Below are positions 34,404 through 44,222 of a stretch of DNA of 64,000 bases, piece by piece. A program made the translations under genes and the position numbers. Numbering within the stretch: position 1 is the first letter of the stretch; each line of letters starts with the position of its first letter. Source of the DNA: Rusavskia elegans (Eukaryota; Ascomycota; Lecanoromycetes; Teloschistales; Teloschistaceae); assembly GCA_011316305.1 (NCBI GenBank), contig SAUG01000053.1:248001-312000 (forward strand), in the 5' to 3' direction. The notes beneath the pieces were generated by a model. That model was not told where the DNA came from. It ran no database searches and was given only the letters and a program-made list of their open reading frames with translations.

Positions 34404-34826
34404 ATGTCGAGCCAGCTCAATGAGATCGCCGATATCCCACGGGAGTTCTTGCGAGAGGGCACACAGTTTATGAACAGATGTGCAAAACGTACGCCTGGGG
34501 TCGATAGGGTCATTGGGCTTGGCTGACATGCTGCACAGCGGACAAGAGGGAATTCATCAAGATCAGCCAGGCTGTAGGCATTGGGTTCGTGGTTATGGGC
34601 GCAATTGGTATGTCCACTCGGAGCCAGGCATCATGCAGCGTTCATATTACTGACAGCCACGTTAGGATACGTTGTCAAGCTGAGTGAGTCCAATACAATC
34701 CTGCAATGATCCCAACCATGGGCGACAATGTCGGATTCATTAGTTCTATCTGAATCGAAGGCTGACCGCCCTTGGTGAAATGTAGTACATATTCCGGTCA
34801 ACAACATTTTAGTGGGCGGCGTATGA
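34404..34826 (+). CDS. SSS1: Sec61 translocon gamma subunit
   Basis: Four exons: 34404-34488, 34539-34607, 34666-34683 and 34786-34826, giving exactly 70 residues. The third exon is only 18 nt. The protein is the tail-anchored gamma subunit of the endoplasmic reticulum protein channel. Visible are an N-terminal amphipathic part (DIPREFLREGTQFMNRC), the family phrase KPDKREFIKISQAVGIGF, and a single C-terminal membrane helix ([26 protein letters not shown]). Length and sequence match fungal Sss1. Confidence 0.93.
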
Positions 34827-35017
34827 GTACAGAGGCAGGCCCGCACCGAGGATATCAGAGGCTACATCAGCCGATGTAAGAAAGACGAATGCTCGAGAGA
34901 AGCAGGCAAATGCTCATATCAGAATTGGCGAGATTGCAAGGTCTCTAAACCATTCTAAAGTAAGACAAGAAACCAGTGATATCCTTTCCAAGCCTTTCCT
35001 TTGCTTGAACCCATCGG

Positions 35018-35761
35018 TCATCGTTGCAATGCTAGTACGCTAGAGTCCGTTTCTCGAACGATATAAGCTCCCATCCAGCCTTTGCTTTGAATCAATTTCG
35101 AAAATGATCTTTCAAAATGCCGTGGTATGTTTGTCACCGTTATGGTCGAGCTTTTCATGCCTGGATATTCCAGACGCAGAAATGGCATCAAGGCAGCGTT
35201 CTCCGGAAGTATGAGAGGAGACGTCGCCGCTGCATACCGCGGTTCCGTAATGACAAGCTCGAGATCTATCAGGTTCTCAGCCAACTTTAGGACTTCGAGG
35301 ATCTCAGCAATCGCTCCCTGACTGATTCTCCAGTTTCCAGTGAGGTCCACAGTGATGCATAGGTGCCGAACTCTGCGGATCCGTTCTCGCAAAGAAGTTT
35401 TCCATGCCGATGGCACGACTGAAAGCAGTGTCGTACTCGATTGCTCTTTGTGAGTCCCCTTGCGCATGCAACTATTTTCATCGACCAACATAAAGACTTG
35501 GCTCTTGTGGAGGAGGACGTCGTTCGCTTCGTCATGAAGCTGATGACTGACGAACAAGACGGCAAGGTTTGCCGCTGCCGAATGGTCACAATAGAATGTC
35601 TGGCGTTCGGTGACATGGACGATTGTGGGAAGAACAAGGTTCCAAATGTTGTTGCGAAGTCTGCTTGGGTATCAGCTTGCACTCTGGATTCACAGTCCCA
35701 TCAGTTGGCTCACTCACTCTGCTGGTAGGTCCAGAAGTCCTACTGGGACTTTGCCGCTCAT
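35018..35761 (-). CDS. Small LPAELRN-motif (F-box-like / 2EXR-type) protein
   Basis: Two exons: 35761-35718 and 35660-35018 (228 aa), intron 57 nt with GTGAGT and CAG. Joining them creates the N-terminal signature LLDLPAELRNNIWNLVLP, found at the start of a very large fungal family of F-box-like or 2EXR proteins. A second recognisable phrase is LFVSHQLHDEANDVLLHKSQVF. The remaining sequence has alternating helices and strands (VRHLCITVDLTGNWRIS). Function is unknown; some relatives are thought to be substrate adaptors, but no ligase contact is shown here. An AT-poor 190-bp gap separates its end from SSS1. Confidence 0.75.
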
Positions 35762-36377
35762 CTTAATAGTTGCTGGTCTGATCTGGATTTGAGTGATGCA
35801 AAAAGTCCCAAGTCCGGCTCATCGAGCGATAAGTTGCGAGGGACCGAATATTAGGCGTGGAGGACAGTAGATTTCTGATTCAAGACTATTAGACTTTGAA
35901 GCTCATCGTAATTGGGGTGATCTTAGAGGACCATGATTGCCAATACAATATACGGGGATATCCCTTTTCACCAAACAGGATCAGGCATTAGTATCCGGTT
36001 GTTTGCTCGATGCCGACTTCTATAGCAAAGAAATTTTCGAACACGCGCTGCCTGCTTTCATAGGTAAGAAAAGAGCTTCATTCTGAAGTATTAGGGTATC
36101 TTGCTCAAATTGAACGGAAATGTTGAAAAGAGCCGATCTGAGTGAATTGACCTTACTTGTTACGCATCGAGCATTCACTTCGACTCAAAGTTCAGTTCTG
36201 TAAGGCAACCGATCGTCGATGAAGAAGAATCCAAAAACTGAGTTGGATAAGCTATGTACATATAGAGGAGTGGGTTGTAAGTACATCATCGGCCTCGCCG
36301 ATGAGTCCTTCTCTATGTCACCAAATACACGAACATGTCTGGAAAGCTCATATGTCCAGGGTATGTTTGAATGGCGT
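35762..36377. other. Intergenic, no gene seen
   Basis: Upstream of the LPAELRN gene and downstream of the carrier gene. Only short shadows; one weak frame at 36185-36448 overlaps the carrier 3' end. Confidence 0.4.
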
Positions 36378-37581
36378 TTACGAGTTCGTTCCACAAAGTC
36401 GTAGGACAAACTCATACATGCCAAACATAATCGCAGCACTTGGGACAACCCTGAGCATGTGAGGGGTCAGACCGCCATACAATGCAGCCATACCTTCCTC
36501 CTTCCAGATAGCAGAGAAACATTGTAGCAGTCCAGTGTACTTCAAGCGACCATCTTGAAGGGGCGCTTGGCGCATCCTGGTCCTGACGACCTCGTGCGGA
36601 TAGGTGATAATGGCAGCGAAGAATTTGGCACCACCCGCTGCTCCTACCTTGCCGCCCCAACCTACTGTTCGGTCCCAGAAAGTAGGGTCTCGCCCCGATG
36701 CAACAAGTTGAGTCTCTCGTCTTCCAAGCAATATTTTACCTTGCTCATACAGGAACCACTGCAATGTACTCTCCGTGACCCCGAGATAGCTTGCTGTAAG
36801 CCCCCGATAGAGTCCTTTGAAGCCTTCAGTCCGGAAAGTCTGTCTTAGACAATCGAAGGAATTTTTGTATCGCCGAACCGAGGACGTGCCAGCTTCTTCG
36901 GCGCGACTTTTGTCGAGCTGTAACCGTGTCTTGATGAGCCATATCGGATTTGTGGCCGTCCCGGTAATGATCCCAGCGTTGATAGCAGCACATATATGGA
37001 CCCAAGGAGCTTCTTGGCCGTTGTTGAACCTATCACTGATGATGCGCTTGCCATTCCCGTAGGTATAAAAGTTGATTGCTCGGGCAGGAACGACGCCAGT
37101 GAGATTAGGACCAAGCCCCTTGAACAGAGCGCGCCATCCTTCGACCCTGTGTATGGAAAAGAGAATCTGAAAAGTCTCGGCAAAGTGAAGTAGGCCACTC
37201 CGGACGTAGCCAAGCTGAGCTGGAGGAGGAATGCCTCTTGCATTCCGGGATGCAGCGATCTGACCTTGGTAGAAATCTGACTGCAGTCGAGTCTTGAGAA
37301 CATCAAGTGGCGACGTGAGAGTAGCCGAGGTCATTCCACCTACACTGTAGTATGTGAGCAATCATGCGGTTCGATCTTGGGATGGTATGGAGATTTTACC
37401 CGCCGGCTAGGAGATGCGCCCATGGCTTGGGTGTATTCGTGTTGGACCTCAAAGTTCCATGGCCATCAGATCGACCCGCAGGTAAAAGTCCGCCGGTGTC
37501 TCTTGACTGAAGAGACAACGCGACTTGGCTAGATCCACCAACTTGGGCGTGTGTTACGTCCGACGGGGTAGGGTGGGTCAT
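36378..37581 (-). CDS. RIM2: Mitochondrial pyrimidine nucleotide carrier
   Basis: Two exons: 37581-37400 and 37344-36378 (382 aa). A member of the SLC25 family with three repeats. Each has its signature: PLDVLKTRLQ, NPIWLIKTRLQLD and YPHEVVRTRMRQ. The N-terminal phrase PKPWAHLLAGGVGGMTSATLTSP and the long first matrix loop (about residues 85-125) are characteristic of the Rim2/SLC25A33-36 group, which imports pyrimidine (deoxy)nucleotides into mitochondria for DNA and RNA synthesis and affects iron use. Five of the usual six membrane helices can be picked out by eye. The first 50 residues are variable and Ser/Thr-rich. Confidence 0.88.
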
Positions 37582-37861
37582 GAACAGACCCTGCAGTTCT
37601 CAAATCTCCGAGTCCAAAGAGATGTGTAAGGCAGGGAGAGGGCATGTCAAATGATAGCCCGCGACATCGAGTTTGACAGAGTGGTCGCAACAGGAAGGTT
37701 GAACATATTTCTCTCGCCAGAGATAATTTCCCCGGCGCCAAGCGGGCGATTCATTTAAGATCTGCCGCCAACCTAATCTGGCTCGGCCTCGGCTCGATCT
37801 TATCGATTGCAGCACGGCTTTGAATACCTAGAGTAAAATCTACCTCACTCTTCCTCGGTAC

Positions 37862-40266
37862 ATGTCCTCGAATATGAGCTCTGATGAGCGCACTGCCGCC
37901 GTCCATAACGACTCTCCAGACCCTTCAAGCCACTCTACCAATATCTATGACATTGAGGACGCTGGAGGTGAGTCCTTCGATGAGGAGGATGATGACGACA
38001 TGGATTTCGAGCCTATAGCAGATGATAGCGAAGACCTCGATTTCTTTAACACCACCAACGAGGCTGAGGCCGAGTTTCACGGTATGCGAGCTGTAAAATG
38101 TTTGCGCCCCGTTATCGAATTGATCGTGAGGCTGACCTACAACGGATTCAGATGCCGATGATGGTTTGAGCGGTGTAGAGATCAACTTCTCCATGGACGA
38201 TGGAGAGGAAGACGAGCAGGATGGAAATGAGACAGAGACTGGCACAGGTACAAATCAACCTACTGCCACCACTCCAGCTCCAAGGCCCTTGGTACAAGGT
38301 CCGTTGCAGTGCCGCAGACGGAAAGAGGTTTCGCCCCGCTAATTCACCACCATAGTTACGCGAAGTCAAATACTGAGACTTTTTGGTCAACACGGCTTGC
38401 AAGACTTGTTCAGAACCCACCAAGCGAATGCTTTGGGAAACCCGCCTCTGGACGACGACGAGGAAGATGATGGCTATACGGGTAGGGGTAGTCGACGGCG
38501 GCGACAAGGACGGCCCGTTCCAAGCCGCTATCCTCCTATACCCAGTGAGGAAGGCAAAAGGTTGATGGGCAGTGGAACTTTCGGAGAGACTGGATTCTAC
38601 GAAGACAAACTTAGAAAGCGCAAGGATCGATTGGCGCGGCGACTGATTTATAGGGAGTTGGGCGTCAACCAAGATCCTCCAGCTCGGGCAAACAAACTTA
38701 TCTCTCAGGTAGAGTATTCTATGAGATGTTGGCATTCCAAGCTCATGCCTGTCACATTCAGGGTCTCATACCTTCTTCAAATGCGGACACCATCATCCAT
38801 TACAACGCTCGTTGTTACTCCGGCCAATTTTCTGACGATGGCAACTTCTTTTTCTGCTGTGGGCAAGACTTCAAAGTTCGAATGTACGACACCTCAAATC
38901 CTTACGAGTGGAAATACTACAAGACAGCCGAATATCCCTATGGACAATGGACGATCACAGATGCCTCCCTGAGTCCTGACAATAGGTTCCTCGCTTACAG
39001 TTCAATACGAAGCGTCGTTTTTCTGGCACCTACTGATCCCACACTATCAGCAGACCCTATTGCTCTTGATTTCGCATATTTGGGTCAAGCCGGCCGTCGA
39101 CGCCATTTTACTGGGGGATACAGTCATTTCGGGGTAATCCGCCGAGAATGAGTGTCGTAGTATTATTTTTAAAAGCTGAAATGAATCAGGTATGGTCTAT
39201 CAGGTTCTCAGGAGATGGTCGTGAAGTTGTAGCAGGCACGTCGGATCATTCAGTGTATGTCTACGACATCGAGGCAAAGCAATCTATACTTCGGATACCA
39301 GGCCACAACGACGATGTCAACGCTGTCTGTTTTGGGGACAATTCTTCTCCTCACATTCTGTACTCAGGTTCTGACGACACGTTGATCAAAGTCTGGGACA
39401 GGCGCAGTATGGGAGACAGCCGTGAGGCTGGTGTCTTTCTGGGACATACTGAAGGGTTGACATACGTTGACAGTAAAGGTGACGGCAGATACGTCTTGAG
39501 CAATGGAAAAGATCAAACGATGAAGCTGTGGGACCTCCGGAAGATGATGCCGACAGAAAAAGCCTCTAAAATCGACGTTAACCGCTATAGCACCGGTTTC
39601 GATTACCGTTTCATGCCGTATTCTGAGGCCGACTATGAGCCTCATCCTTACGACTGCTCCCTGGTCACTTTCAGAGGGCATCGAGTTCTCAAAACTCTGA
39701 TAAGGTGCCATTTCTCTCCTCCCGGAAGCACAGATTCGAGATATGTATATTCTGGGAGTGAGGATGGCTGTATCTATATCTACAACATGGATGCCACATT
39801 AGCCGGGAAGATTGATGTGAATCGGGCAACACATCACTCTAGACCGAGAGATGACTCGTCGATGCATCCCCATCCATACTCTATACGAGGAAGCAGGAAT
39901 CCAGAGGCCTGGAAAACATGTGTGCGGGATGCGAGCTGGCATCCGAACGCACCCGTTGTTGCAGGTAAGACTTCCGAAGAACCTCTATAAGCTCGTCAAG
40001 GACCTTGGCTCTAATCTGTTGCAGCAACCTCCTGGAACGGATGGGGCATGCAAACGGGTACATGTACGACACATAGCTGGAATGATGATGCAGACGACGA
40101 CGAAGGTGAACCTAAAATGGGTTCAAGGGTGAATCAGTTACTCGAGGAAGATGCGTCACTGTACGATCATTCTCAGCGTGGTGGCAGGACAAGTCAATAT
40201 CGATCACGGCTCCGGAGTCAGAGGGTACAGCCTTTGGGTGATGATGACGATGATGGCAACGGATGA
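37862..40266 (+). CDS. WD40 repeat protein of the WDR23 / DCAF11 (LEC14B) type
   Basis: Six exons: 37862-38081, 38152-38247 (or to 38298), 38356-38708, 38762-39133, 39190-39964 and 40025-40266; every junction is in phase. The two donors for exon 2 (GTACAA at 38248 and GTCCGT at 38299) are both in phase. The N-terminus is very acidic (DDSEDLD, GEEDEQDGNE). An arginine-rich GSRRRRQGRPVPSRYPPIP phrase follows, then about seven WD repeats (for example GTSDHSVYVYDIE, SGSDDTLIKVWDRR, SNGKDQTMKLWDLRK, SGSEDGCIYIYNM). This order matches WDR23/DCAF11, substrate receptors of CUL4-DDB1 ubiquitin ligases. The C-terminus is again acidic and disordered. Ligase membership is inferred from family only. Confidence 0.85.
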
Positions 40267-40594
40267 TAGCCAACGACCAAATATTTGGATGAAGATGGTG
40301 GAATATGCTCGTCAAGTGCAGATGTCCCGGTTTTGCGTGGGGAGCATTATCCAACACGGAGTTCGACGATCGCGGTCTTGAGCATAGCGTGGCGCTGGTT
40401 TTCGACCCCATACGATATAAGCACTGATTTAGCATGCCATTGTTCAGTTATATTCAACACTTAGTTGCTGAACATAACAAATGTCTTGAATCAAAATGCA
40501 TGTGGATGACATTGAAATGATGCTCATATGCCTTGTGCCTAGCATTGGTAATACAACATCGACTGAGACTCCTCGTTGCTGTCTTGATTGCTGT
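40267..40594. other. Convergent intergenic region, no gene seen
   Basis: Lies between the 3' ends of the WD40 gene and eL21. No ORF or repeat supported. Confidence 0.4.
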
Positions 40595-41231
40595 CTAGAT
40601 CGTTGTCTCGTAGGCTATGGGCGTCACAGTCTCTGGCCTATTCTCTTTCCCATCCACCGTCCTCTCACCCCTCGGCATCGCTGGCTGTCGCTTCAAGAAC
40701 ATATGGGTCCCTTCGGTCTTCGCTTTTCGCTTTTTCTCCGCATTCGTCTTGACTCGGGTAAGAAACTCCTCCCGTGAGCGTGAGAGGTTGACGTGCTCGA
40801 TGCGGACGTTGACACGCTTCTCAATATACCGGTTTCCCACGCGCTTGTAGATGATGACTCCAACAGCGGACTTGGTCACGTTGTAGATGACACCGGTTTT
40901 GCCGTGGTAGACTTTATGCGGCATGCTGAGGAACGTTAGCAAAGGTAGGCCTGGAAGGCCGGTGTTCCAAGAACTGACCCTTTCTGGACGGCGCCATTGG
41001 CTTTGATGTCGACTATGTCGCCAACCCTGTGAATCTATGAGCGATTGTTTTCATAACCCTTGTGCTTTGATGACTTACTTGTATTGCCGTAGGTATGTGG
41101 AGAGCTTGATGTAACCCTTCTTCTTGAAATCGCGCGAGAAGGCGTACTGTGTACTTCATGAGCTTTTTTTTGTCAGCTTCTCGAGATCTGCTCACCCGTG
41201 TGCCAGCGCGAAGACCAGCTGCGTGACCCAT
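40595..41231 (-). CDS. RPL21: Ribosomal protein eL21 (60S)
   Basis: Four exons: 41231-41196, 41146-41079, 41026-40979 and 40925-40595, giving 160 residues, the normal length for eL21. The protein reads MGHAAGLRAGTRYAFSRDF, then KKKGYIKLSTYLRQYKVGD, then VDIKANGAVQKGMPHKVYHG, all strongly conserved. The C-terminal KTNAEKKRKAKTEG basic segment and the PRGERTVDGKENRPETVTP tail are also family features. A component of the large cytosolic ribosomal subunit. The 5' end faces uS4 with only 187 bp between start codons, so they share a promoter region with telobox-like elements. Confidence 0.96.
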
Positions 41232-41418
41232 TGTGGCTGTCGAAGATGCTGTTATGGATTTACAACCTCGTCGTTTACTGTGAGATTGGTTTTTGGAGGT
41301 GCGCCGACTTTAGGGTTTGAAGAGTATCAGCCCTAAAGTAGAGTACATCAGCCCTATCGCTAGTTCACCGCACATCTTCAACCTTTTGAAGCTACGAAGA
41401 CGTACTTTCCTATCAACA
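41232..41418. promoter_or_regulatory. Shared bidirectional promoter of eL21 and uS4 with telobox-like motifs
   Basis: The 187 bp between two divergent ribosomal protein start codons contain TTAGGGTTT (41310-41318; AAACCCTAA on the other strand), AGCCCTAA (41329-41336) and AGCCCTA (41350-41356). AAACCCTAA is the telobox, bound by Tbf1-like Myb factors at ribosomal protein promoters in many fungi and by related factors in plants. The repetition and position between the two genes support a real regulatory role; binding itself is inferred. Confidence 0.65.
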
Positions 41419-42243
41419 ATGGCACCTCGATCGTACAGCAAGACCTATAAGGTCCCTCGAAGACGTGAGTAACCTGCTGCGCTGGTGACACTCAATCATG
41501 AATCGCTGACCAAGCCTACAGCCTTCGAGTCCGCACGTCTGTTAGTAAATCCCGGCCACTGAGCATGAGCTTGCCTCTGCTTAAGTCGTAGACATCCCAC
41601 TGACTTGGACCATCAGAGATGCGGAGTTGAAGATCGTCGGCGAATATGGCCTTCGCAACAAGCGTGAAGTGTGGCGTGTCATGCTCACGCTGTCCAAGAT
41701 CCGTCGTGCTGCCCGGTTCGTGCTCCATCCCTCCTTTCAGGATTCGATGTGGTCTACAGTCGCTAACATCAATCTGCTAGTCAACTCCTGACACTCGATG
41801 AGAAAGACCCCAAGCGACTCTTCGAAGGCAATGCCCTCATTCGCCGTCTCGTCCGCGTTGGGGTGCTGGACGAGTCCCGCATGAAACTCGATTACGTTTT
41901 AGCGCTCAAGGTCGAAGATTTTTTGGAGCGAAGACTGCAGACTTGTGTCTACAAGCTCGGGTTGGCAAAGAGCATTCATCACGCCCGTGTCCTGATCCGA
42001 CAACGTCACATCCGGTAATTTCAGGCGTTCCAAGACGACTACACTATGACTGATCTGTGAAACAGTGTTGGCAAGCAAATCGTCAATGTTCCATCCTTCG
42101 TTGTCCGCCTTGACTCTCAGAAGCACATCGATTTCGCACTTACTTCGCCATTCGGTGGAGGGCGTCCAGGACGTGTGAGGAGGAAGAAGGCTCGAGCTGC
42201 AGAGAAGAAGGATGACGAGGGAGGTGAGGAGGAAGAGGAGTGA
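41419..42243 (+). CDS. RPS9: Ribosomal protein uS4 (40S; yeast Rps9)
   Basis: Five exons: 41419-41464, 41522-41540 (only 19 nt), 41617-41715, 41781-42014 and 42066-42243, giving 191 residues. N-terminus [19 protein letters not shown] and the phrase [19 protein letters not shown] are diagnostic. The S4 RNA-binding domain ([19 protein letters not shown], then [20 protein letters not shown]) sits at about residues 105-155. The C-terminus is basic then acidic ([19 protein letters not shown]). It is part of the small subunit near the mRNA entry site and is important for decoding accuracy. Confidence 0.96.
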
Positions 42244-42453
42244 TCACTTGGCCGTTGTAGTTTGATAGATGTCGCAGCCACGGCTGTGATAAAACATGGT
42301 AGAATCCGAATGGTTGAATGCAGCCAGTCTACATTGCTCGCTCAAATTTCCGCTATATTGCATACCGACCCATCCCTAAGCTATTTCCGTTCCTGCGACG
42401 CCCTTGTGGTATCTACCTGTACGCCGTCGCAATGCCCGGCCGTGTGAAAGCAA

Positions 42454-43917
42454 TCATGAGACTAACTCATCCTTCCCTAGGTAATTTGCCATTGGATCGT
42501 CAGCCATGCCACGCGACCTTTTGTATGCTTCGAGCTCTTCCTCGCTAACGCCGCCTTTCATTTCGGTCAGAGTTCGTTTTTTAGCTAGAGCCTCGGTCTT
42601 CCCGCTCATTTCGACTTCGTTTTGCGTCGTCGATGACTTACCGCTTCCCACTGGTGTCGCCGTCCTTGGAGGTGGTGGCATCTCGATGGCGCGCCTCGAC
42701 TCCAAAGCCTCCAGCTCCGCGCCTGTTCGGATACGGTTCGCTTGTTCAGAAGCTTCTTTGCCTTCCTCCCCTGTGCAATAGCTGTTCTTGACGGTGGAGT
42801 GACAGCAAGCATAGCCCCATTGGAAGTTCTTCCACCAACTGCCCCAGACCGAAGTATGATTGTTGATTAGAACATCCTCGGGGTATTTTGTCTTAGCAAT
42901 GGCTTTCGGGGCGCCTTTGATAGCGCCTGATTCATCATATTCGATGTATCTTTCGCTTTCAGTGATGGTGGAGTCCTTCAAAAAATTAGGTTGTAGATAC
43001 TGTTCACCGCCGTATTTTTCCAGAAGCTGCCTTCGGTGCGCTTCCCGCTTTGCGTCGCTCTCCTGTTGTTCTTTCCGCCGAAAGTATTCGCCTGACGTTG
43101 GGTTTGCTTGCAGATGGGTTTTGTTCTTGTCGCCTCGCTCTTGCGACTCCCAAGCATATTTGGACGCCTTTTCGAACTCAGCAGCATCTCCAGAAGTTCG
43201 CATGAAGTTATCTTCGGCTACCAGTGCCGCTGCTTGATCTGCCTGTGCACCCATGTCGACCATAGACCTGGTTTTCGGATCGTATTTAGCAGATTCGAGG
43301 TCTAGATTCAGGAGGTATTTGGCTGTGTCTTCTCGGAGGCGGAGATTCCTGGTTGCAGTGCTCTGTTGCCGACCCATGTCCGACTCTTCGGCGTACTTTG
43401 CCTCCTCTTGCTCAAGCACCTCGTCTTCGTCTCCGTTCTCAATCAGCTTTGGTTGTCCATCTGCAGCACCAGACTTGGCACTCTTCTTCAGATTCTCGAG
43501 CTCTTCGTATTCCTGAATCACAGCCCGGTACTCAGTCGCATCATATCCGTTCCACCGATCTCGCTTGGCATCCCACCCTAATTGTATATCCTGAACCACT
43601 TCATCTGCTTGAATATCTTTTCCTGTCCACTTAGCACCTTTGGCCCTTGGTCTGCTCAAGCATTCTTTTGTTTTATGCGTCATGGCACCGCAATTTTCGC
43701 ACGCTCCCTTGCGAAATTTGGTGGCGGCGGCGCCCAGTCTTTTGCCACGGTCGTACCATTTCGACTGATCAGGTGTTGCGGTCTGAAGGCGTTGATGTTC
43801 GAGGTAGTCATTTTCTGAATCCGGGCCTTCGAGGTAGAATGGTTTCTTGGAGATAAAGCTTGGGATGTATTCGTTCTTCTCTTTACTGGCGACGTCTGCT
43901 GGTTTCTTGGACGCCAT
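42454..43917 (-). CDS. SLU7: Second-step pre-mRNA splicing factor
   Basis: A single exon of 487 residues. I start at the ATG at 43917 ([20 protein letters not shown]) rather than the ATG-less extension of the frame to 43980, because conserved Slu7 sequence begins there. Visible are the N-terminal [11 protein letters not shown] block, the CCHC zinc knuckle [14 protein letters not shown] (CX2CX4HX4C, about residues 73-86), the [16 protein letters not shown] phrase and the [14 protein letters not shown] motif. The conserved C-terminal half has [29 protein letters not shown] and [17 protein letters not shown]. Slu7 is needed for 3' splice-site choice in the second transesterification step. The last ~90 residues are disordered and end [12 protein letters not shown]. 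Confidence 0.95.
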   Translation of the reverse strand: MASKKPADVASKEKNEYIPSFISKKPFYLEGPDSENDYLEHQRLQTATPDQSKWYDRGKRLGAAATKFRKGACENCGAMTHKTKECLSRPRAKGAKWTGKDIQADEVVQDIQLGWDAKRDRWNGYDATEYRAVIQEYEELENLKKSAKSGAADGQPKLIENGDEDEVLEQEEAKYAEESDMGRQQSTATRNLRLREDTAKYLLNLDLESAKYDPKTRSMVDMGAQADQAAALVAEDNFMRTSGDAAEFEKASKYAWESQERGDKNKTHLQANPTSGEYFRRKEQQESDAKREAHRRQLLEKYGGEQYLQPNFLKDSTITESERYIEYDESGAIKGAPKAIAKTKYPEDVLINNHTSVWGSWWKNFQWGYACCHSTVKNSYCTGEEGKEASEQANRIRTGAELEALESRRAIEMPPPPRTATPVGSGKSSTTQNEVEMSGKTEALAKKRTLTEMKGGVSEEELEAYKRSRGMADDPMANYLGKDELVS

Positions 43918-44222
43918 GATGGGAGTAGTTGGTGGGACTATGACGCAGAAACATGGACCCAAGGGTAGGTGAGATTCCAATTGGGCTTGGCACGAATATT
44001 GCCAAGAGGAGCGACGTCAGGAAGCGAGCGCTTGGCGTTTAGCTGTGCGTCATTCCGTCCGCCGCTGTTGTCGCGAGTTAACGACACCATCGGATTTCTC
44101 ATCACTCGTCGGTGAATCATACAAAGTCAACACTTATCGATCACTAATTGTAGCTACTGCCCTCTGATCGCCATGCTGTCAGAGCGGCCTTGGTCTTCGA
44201 GCCATACTCTTCAAGAGCCCCT
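43918..44222. other. Divergent intergenic region (SLU7 / REV3 promoters)
   Basis: About 305 bp between divergent start codons. It must hold both promoters; no specific element recognised. Confidence 0.45.
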
